Assembly: GCA_937888925.1 (NCBI GenBank)
Contig: CALARM010000443.1
Location: 1-11,515, forward strand
Direction of reading: 5' to 3'
DNA from: an uncultured Synergistia bacterium
GTDB lineage: Bacteria; Eremiobacterota; SpSt-956; JAKJGF01
Length of the DNA stretch: 11,515 nucleotides
This document shows positions 7,142 through 11,515 of this stretch, piece after piece. The position numbers were made by a program, and so were the translations under genes. The notes beneath the pieces were generated by a model. That model had not been told where the DNA came from. It was given only the letters and a program-made list of their open reading frames with translations, and made no database searches. Position 1 is the stretch's first letter; the number at the start of each line of letters is the position of its first letter.

Positions 7142-8980
7142 TTAAAACTCATGCCATGAAATAATACGGGTATACCCGGTAGATGATGCAAGATTCTTCA
7201 GAACATTATCATTGAATGTAAGGTTAAATTGATCAATGGCCTTTATATTCATAGTGCCGGAATTAGGGTCATTAGGATCTCCTGCCACTATGATTGCTCC
7301 GTCTATCTCCAGTGTCCTGTTAAGATCACTGTTCTTGTCTGTTCTGGTCTTTCCTCTTGTGCAGTGTCCTTTAAGGACAGTTCCATCGTCATGACATTTT
7401 GCACACTCTTCACTGGTAACATCGTCATCAGAAAAACCTACAGTAGCATTAAAACTTCCATTTGTATAAACAAGAGCGTTAATTTTTACCTGATCAATTG
7501 TTTGCATCTCCACATCGCCTCTGGCATAAAAAGCCTTTGTTTCACTGCCGCTTCCTGCATATATTCTGGCACCAAAAAGGTTCATGCCACCCATAGTACA
7601 GATATTACCTTCTCCGCTTATAAGATCCTGAGAGAAGTCATCTCCGCTAGCCTCGTCCGTAGAGCCCCATGATGTGACAGTCAGGTTTCCATGTTGATAA
7701 TTACCTGAAGCATCGGCTGTTTCTGCACTGTCACCAGGCAGATAAAGTGTTTTATCAGCCACTGTAAAGTTTAGACTTACTTCTTCAATCTGAAGATTTC
7801 CTGTCGTACCGGGAGCGGTAGGATTATAAGAGTCATAGGCTACCTGTAGATCTTTTGAAATCAGCAGTTTTGGAACCTGATATGTAGTTATTCTTGTTTG
7901 CCAGCGGCCCCACCAATCTCTATATTTAGTTGTTATAGTTTCTGTATCATACTTAAAATCCAAGCCCGGCACAATTTCACCGGCACTATATGATTTCGTC
8001 GGAAGGTCTTTAGTTTTATTGAGACCATCGTGCCAGTAATCTAACAGACCGGTAGTTGAATTAACCTTATAAGTACCTGAAGGGATTGCATTTGGTTCAA
8101 AAGTAATTTTGCTGAGCATATTATTGGGATCAAAGTCAGGCACATCCTTTTCACCTGCACCGGGGTTAAGCCACGATGCTTTGTATGGATTGGAAATCTT
8201 CGAAGGTGTATCAATTCCTTTATTACCGGAAACAGTTGCGCCAATCGGATTATCTAAATTGAAGGATTGAGATGCAGAGAGAGGGTTGACAATTGTAACA
8301 GAATTGGTTGCACTGGCAAAATTTGAATGTATATTTGGTGCACTTGATGTTCCGGTTTTTCTGAAAGCAAGAGATGATGTAGTAAGCTTCATGGAGCCTC
8401 TGGAACCATTCTCAAAACCGGCAGTTTCAGGTTTTGCCCTCAGAATAACTTCCAAATGTTTTACAGTATTTCCTACTGCTGCAGTAACCACAATAGATGC
8501 AGTATATGGAGGTACCTTACCTGCTCCTCTCCAGTTATCTGCAGGTGTCTTGCTCTGAAGATTATTAACGGAATAGTAAACAGGAGAACCGTAAAAAAAT
8601 TTGGAATCATTCTTGTTAAAGGTTATATAATAACAACCCTTTTCTCCAAAACTGAAGTTATTATTTGATGTAGTAGGGGCCTGCCCCGGCTCAAGCCTGG
8701 CTCTTGTTATATCCTGTCCTCCGGAACACATAAAAAGTGTCTCATTGGCTTTTCCCCAGGAAGGGTTATTCACAAGCATAATTCTGGCCTCATTAACGGC
8801 AGATTCTGTCAGAGGAACCACACAGGCTCTTTCAACATCTGCAGTGGCTCTGTAAAGAGTCTGAGATGTCAGACTGATAAGGCTGAGGACCATTATAAGA
8901 AGAACGGTAGTCAAAATAAAAACAGTCATAAGAGCAAATCCTCTCTGACTTTTCTTCTGTAAAGGTCTCTTGATTTTCAT
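7142..8980 (-). CDS. Large PilX/GspK-like pilin with beta-helix-like C-terminus and a CxxCH motif
   Basis: A prepilin signal, QRG|FALMTVFILTTVLLIM, begins this 612-residue protein. Mature position 5 is Thr rather than Glu, as expected for GspK/PilX-type tip pseudopilins. It is about three times the usual PilX length of roughly 200 residues. The C-terminal third has short, turn-rich strands (SGEGNICTMGGMNLFGARIY, then NALVYTNGSFNAT and GAIIVAG), ending in FNDNVLKNL. This resembles beta-helix-like C-termini of large PilX-like proteins from uncultured bacteria. An insertion at about 515-540 carries CAKCHDDGTV and a further HC, so C526-A-K-C529-H530 matches the cytochrome c heme-attachment consensus. 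Heme or zinc binding are both possible; neither is shown. AAGGAGGG lies seven bases before the ATG. The gene follows the PilW-like gene after 29 bases. Confidence 0.85.
   Translation of the reverse strand: MKIKRPLQKKSQRGFALMTVFILTTVLLIMVLSLISLTSQTLYRATADVERACVVPLTESAVNEARIMLVNNPSWGKANETLFMCSGGQDITRARLEPGQAPTTSNNNFSFGEKGCYYITFNKNDSKFFYGSPVYYSVNNLQSKTPADNWRGAGKVPPYTASIVVTAAVGNTVKHLEVILRAKPETAGFENGSRGSMKLTTSSLAFRKTGTSSAPNIHSNFASATNSVTIVNPLSASQSFNLDNPIGATVSGNKGIDTPSKISNPYKASWLNPGAGEKDVPDFDPNNMLSKITFEPNAIPSGTYKVNSTTGLLDYWHDGLNKTKDLPTKSYSAGEIVPGLDFKYDTETITTKYRDWWGRWQTRITTYQVPKLLISKDLQVAYDSYNPTAPGTTGNLQIEEVSLNFTVADKTLYLPGDSAETADASGNYQHGNLTVTSWGSTDEASGDDFSQDLISGEGNICTMGGMNLFGARIYAGSGSETKAFYARGDVEMQTIDQVKINALVYTNGSFNATVGFSDDDVTSEECAKCHDDGTVLKGHCTRGKTRTDKNSDLNRTLEIDGAIIVAGDPNDPNSGTMNIKAIDQFNLTFNDNVLKNLASSTGYTRIISWHEF
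7391..7405 (-). other. CxxCH heme-c-type motif inside the large pilin
   Basis: Codons TGT GCA AAA TGT CAT encode C-A-K-C-H, residues 526-530 of the PilX-like protein, followed by DDGTVLKGHC. CxxCH is the canonical site for covalent c-type heme attachment outside the cytoplasm, where a pilin head would lie. The extra His and Cys about ten residues later would also fit a small zinc knuckle or a disulfide. Only one such motif is present. Confidence 0.5.
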
Positions 8981-9009
8981 AAAAATTCCCTCCTTAATAA
9001 ATAATATAT

Positions 9010-9747
9010 TCAGTCATTTCGAAGAATAACAACACCTTCAAGCTCCAGCTTCTCAGGACTCGGAGGACTTGAGACAAGGGCAGGCTTTAAAGGTTTACCT
9101 GTTTTTACCTTTATAGCAACAGATAGATTTGCAAAATCTGTCGTAAAAGTAAGATTAGTTATATTTCTGCTTACAACACGGGGAGGAGAAATATAACTGC
9201 TGGCAGGAACAGTTACAGTTGGCAGATAATTTAACAGATTATAACCGGTACCGGCAGATGTATTTGGATCAGGAGGATAAAGTAATTCATTAATCGGCCC
9301 TGTTGGATAAGGGGCGGAAGCATTTATGTAACGCCCCAGGGAAACTTCTTTACTCATAAGTTTATAATAATCTGGATGCGCAATATCACCATCATCTGCC
9401 AGATAAAATATCATATATTTCTTCCAGAACATCACGCCATCCTCTGTATATTCTGTCTTACCTGTACCGATATCAATGGCAGACAGAAAAGAGATAGCAT
9501 TATTGGTACCCTGATAGGGTATTACAGTTACGCTGTTTATAGAACTGCAACGGATGAGACTTGTCAGCCTGGTAAAGGTTACCTGGGCACTCTCTTTGAC
9601 CTCTATTGTTTTTCTGGCTTTAAGCCAGCTTGTTGAAGCTACGGAAAATATATAAAACATAGCGCCCATTACAATAGATAAAAGGCACACTGCCATCATT
9701 GATTCGAGAAGAGAAAAACCTCTGCCTTTAAACAAATACCTGCTCAT
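9010..9747 (-). CDS. PilW/GspJ-like minor type IV pilin
   Basis: This 245-residue protein carries the classic prepilin signal GRG|FSLLESMMAVCLLSIV, with cleavage after Gly10 and Glu at mature position 5, followed by the N-terminal helix that packs into the pilus core. The rest (KARKTIEVKESAQVTFTRLTSLIR and onward) fits the PilW/GspJ pattern of a long alpha-helix followed by a beta-rich head. The head contains a proline- and glycine-rich stretch (PYPTGPINELLYPPDPNTS). Minor pilins of this type prime pilus or type II pseudopilus assembly with PilV- and PilX-like partners, which are the next two genes. Gene order here is W-X-V, unlike fimU-pilV-pilW-pilX of Pseudomonas. AAAGGA lies six bases before the ATG, and a promoter-like site lies about 80 bases upstream, so this is probably the first gene of the operon. 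Confidence 0.85.
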   Translation of the reverse strand: MSRYLFKGRGFSLLESMMAVCLLSIVMGAMFYIFSVASTSWLKARKTIEVKESAQVTFTRLTSLIRCSSINSVTVIPYQGTNNAISFLSAIDIGTGKTEYTEDGVMFWKKYMIFYLADDGDIAHPDYYKLMSKEVSLGRYINASAPYPTGPINELLYPPDPNTSAGTGYNLLNYLPTVTVPASSYISPPRVVSRNITNLTFTTDFANLSVAIKVKTGKPLKPALVSSPPSPEKLELEGVVILRND

Positions 9748-9828
9748 AAATAATCCTTTCTACAGGAATATATCATTCTTAACATCTTCACAGGTTATAT
9801 TTTCTATAAAACACATACCATTTAATCT

Positions 9829-9857
9829 ATTATATAATAATATTTATTAATAGTAAA
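9829..9857 (-). promoter_or_regulatory. Candidate sigma-70-like promoter of the pilin/Fe-S operon
   Basis: On the minus strand TATAAT (9829-9834) is preceded after exactly 17 bases by TTTACT (9852-9857), which matches TTGACA at four of six positions. Transcription would begin near 9822 and leave a leader of about 75 bases before the PilW-like ATG. It sits in the only gap between the kinase-like gene and the pilins. The spacer is almost pure A/T, so chance matches are a concern. Confidence 0.5.
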
Positions 9858-9919
9858 TAGAAACTTTATAGATTTTCCACTTACAAAATCGTGATAAATC
9901 AATACTATATGAAATTTTT

Positions 9920-11515
9920 TTAAATTCTGGCAAAGGCAATAAAATTCAAAATGAAATTATCTTTAACTATATTTAAATTTCCGGAAGAAATATCGTAAAT
10001 ACCTATTGAACAGGTTTTTAAATAATTATTATGGCCCAGTATATAAATCATTCCATTATCAGAAAACATAGAACTATCAGCTTTAAACCCTGTATATTTC
10101 GGAGCCGCAACAGAACGATAATTATCTGTATCAAATATTTCTATGGAACTGTCTGTGATGACATAAAGTTTTTTAGTATCCTTCGGATTTAATAAAACAC
10201 TTACAGGTTCGGCGGAAAGAGGTATTTCCTGGACTGTTTTATCTGATTTCAAATCTACAACAGCAAGTTTACCTGTCCCGGAAAGACATACATAGGCTTT
10301 CCCGGCATTTCCTGCCGCACCTTTCGGTTTAGCCCCAATAAAATTCAGGGTATTTTTTACTATAAACGTTTTGGTACTGAAAACTACAACTGTTTCACTT
10401 TTTTCACCTGTTATAAAAAGTCTGTCTCCTGCAGGAGAAAGTGTGGCACATGAAGGCTTATTACCGAGTTTTGCCTGACTTCGTTCTTCCTGAAAATCTG
10501 CTATTCTGATGAAAGATAAATTATCGTGAAGACTGTTAAGAACATAAAGCAGATTTTCGTCATTTGAGAGTAAAATATAAGATACTCCTTTCTCTAATTT
10601 TTTCTTTTTCAGAATTTCCGACTTATCTATACTTATTTCATAAAGTATAGAATCTGAAAAACTGCAGGTATAAAGAGTTCGATTCTTTTTAGAATATACG
10701 AGGGGGCCGGCATTTTTGGGTAACTTCATAAATTCGCCAATCTTATTATCAATGAGATTAAGCTCTTTAATAGAATTATTTGCTCCTGATGTCATGTAAA
10801 GGAAATTGCCTTTTCTCGGTATACTGGATATATAGCCGGCTACAGTATTAATCCCCAGGGCGCAGATTGCCAGGAATAATATTATCAGAGATATTCCGTA
10901 CCGGGAAGCAATAAACGGATTTTTCACCTTGAAATCTGTTATGATTTCTTCAACCTTTTCCTGAGATATGGCAGGAGGAGGCAAAGGTTCTTCTACTTTT
11001 ATTTCTTCTTCCTGTTTCTTAATCTCTTCTTCTTTCTTTTTCAAAGCAGAAGACAGATCCAGTTCATGGAGATCCACTTTCTCCATAAGCTTTTTCACAG
11101 CATTTATATCAGGTCTGTTATCAGGATGTATTTCAAGACATCTGTCTATAAACCTCTGAACCTTTTCAGAAACAAACCTTTTGTGTTTTCTCAGAGGTTT
11201 GAATTCATAGGGATGTTCCTCCGGGTCAACACCTGTAAGCATATAATAAACTGTTACACCTAAAGCGAAAATATCTGCTTTTGTATTGGTAAAATCCACT
11301 CCCCTCTGTTCAGGAGCGGCATATCCAAGAGTACCACGGCTGGCCATAGTTCCGTCTTTTTCCGTATCAAAAAAAGTTCCTATACCGTAATTTATAAATT
11401 TTATGGAACCGTCAAGAGCCATCATTACATTTGCAGGTTTTAAATCACCGAAGCCTACAGGAAAAGGTTTTTTGTTATGAAGATAATAAAGGGCTTCACA
11501 GAGTTTTTCCATTAT
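9920..11515 (-). CDS. Ser/Thr-kinase-like membrane protein with extracytoplasmic beta-propeller, possible pseudokinase, N-lobe beyond the right edge
   Basis: The frame is open past the window end (codon ATA before the ATG at 11512), so the N-lobe with the ATP-binding loop is not visible. Numbering from that ATG, residues 1-145 are a protein kinase C-lobe: FGDLKPANVM (21-30, HRDLKPxN region), NYG (41-43, DFG position), GYAAPEQ (63-69), KADIFALG (78-85) and RPD (133-135). The conserved catalytic-loop Asp23, Lys25 and Asn28 remain, but the Mg-binding DFG Asp is Asn and the HRD Arg is Gly. A charged Lys/Glu linker and PLPPP (about 155-180) precede one helix (ISLIILFLAICALGINTVAGYI, about 207-228). 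The outer part shows seven strand repeats about 42 residues apart (near 238, 280, 322, 366, 407, 450 and 490), which fits a seven-bladed YVTN-like propeller. It looks like a receptor linking outside binding to inside signalling; the ligand is unknown. It ends 172 bases before the PilW-like gene. Confidence 0.88.
   Translation of the reverse strand: MMEKLCEALYYLHNKKPFPVGFGDLKPANVMMALDGSIKFINYGIGTFFDTEKDGTMASRGTLGYAAPEQRGVDFTNTKADIFALGVTVYYMLTGVDPEEHPYEFKPLRKHKRFVSEKVQRFIDRCLEIHPDNRPDINAVKKLMEKVDLHELDLSSALKKKEEEIKKQEEEIKVEEPLPPPAISQEKVEEIITDFKVKNPFIASRYGISLIILFLAICALGINTVAGYISSIPRKGNFLYMTSGANNSIKELNLIDNKIGEFMKLPKNAGPLVYSKKNRTLYTCSFSDSILYEISIDKSEILKKKKLEKGVSYILLSNDENLLYVLNSLHDNLSFIRIADFQEERSQAKLGNKPSCATLSPAGDRLFITGEKSETVVVFSTKTFIVKNTLNFIGAKPKGAAGNAGKAYVCLSGTGKLAVVDLKSDKTVQEIPLSAEPVSVLLNPKDTKKLYVITDSSIEIFDTDNYRSVAAPKYTGFKADSSMFSDNGMIYILGHNNYLKTCSIGIYDISSGNLNIVKDNFILNFIAFARI

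Noticed and set aside
7120..7191. Longer PilV-like start at 7191
   Set aside because: It would begin inside the PilX-like gene and put 24 residues before a normal prepilin leader; GGGGAGGT clearly marks the start at 7119 or 7122.
9880..9900. GATTTT/AAAATC inverted repeat after the kinase-like gene, as a terminator
   Set aside because: The six-base-pair stem has only one G-C pair and no T-run follows on the minus strand; it is likely chance in AT-rich DNA.
1..11515. CRISPR array, tRNA or rRNA gene, insertion sequence, phage attachment site
   Set aside because: I saw no regularly spaced repeats, tRNA-like cloverleaf, transposase motifs or paired terminal repeats by eye; genes are co-directional with small gaps.

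Overview
Every gene I can support lies on the minus strand, so the window reads right to left. The DNA is AT-rich, uses the standard code (TGA, TAA and TAG all act as stops) and has clear Shine-Dalgarno sites before several genes. A membrane Ser/Thr-kinase-like protein with a beta-propeller, minor type IV pilins and a NapH/NapG-like iron-sulfur protein suggest an uncultured bacterium, probably with two membranes. The mix is reminiscent of Eremiobacterota/Xenobiota, Riflebacteria or similar lineages, but that assignment is a low-confidence inference; no rRNA or marker gene is present.

Layout from right to left. (1) A kinase-like protein, cut by the right edge, has a C-lobe, a charged linker, one membrane helix and a seven-bladed-propeller-like outer domain. 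Its DFG motif reads NYG and its HRD motif reads FGD, so it may be a pseudokinase. (2) A 172-base gap holds a good sigma-70-like promoter. (3) Three type IV pilin-like genes follow: PilW-like, a large PilX/GspK-like protein and PilV-like. (4) A 495-residue six-cluster polyferredoxin follows. It looks like NapH fused to NapG, overlaps the PilV-like gene by 8 bases and starts with TTG. (5) A 121-base gap contains a 28-base imperfect palindrome. (6) An ABC ATPase and a 1207-residue permease/M1-peptidase fusion are joined by an ATGA overlap. (7) A promoter-like site precedes a membrane protein that runs off the left edge.

The pilin genes and the Fe-S gene are packed as one transcription unit (gaps of 29 and about 20 bases, then an overlap). 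The large pilin also carries a CxxCH motif typical of covalent heme c attachment. A membrane electron-transfer protein translationally coupled to pilins, one with a possible heme site, is the most unusual feature here. It could be a redox-linked pilus or pseudopilus tip, but a structural zinc/disulfide site and simple operon hitch-hiking remain open alternatives. The ABC ATPase and permease-peptidase form a recognised two-gene module whose substrate is unknown.
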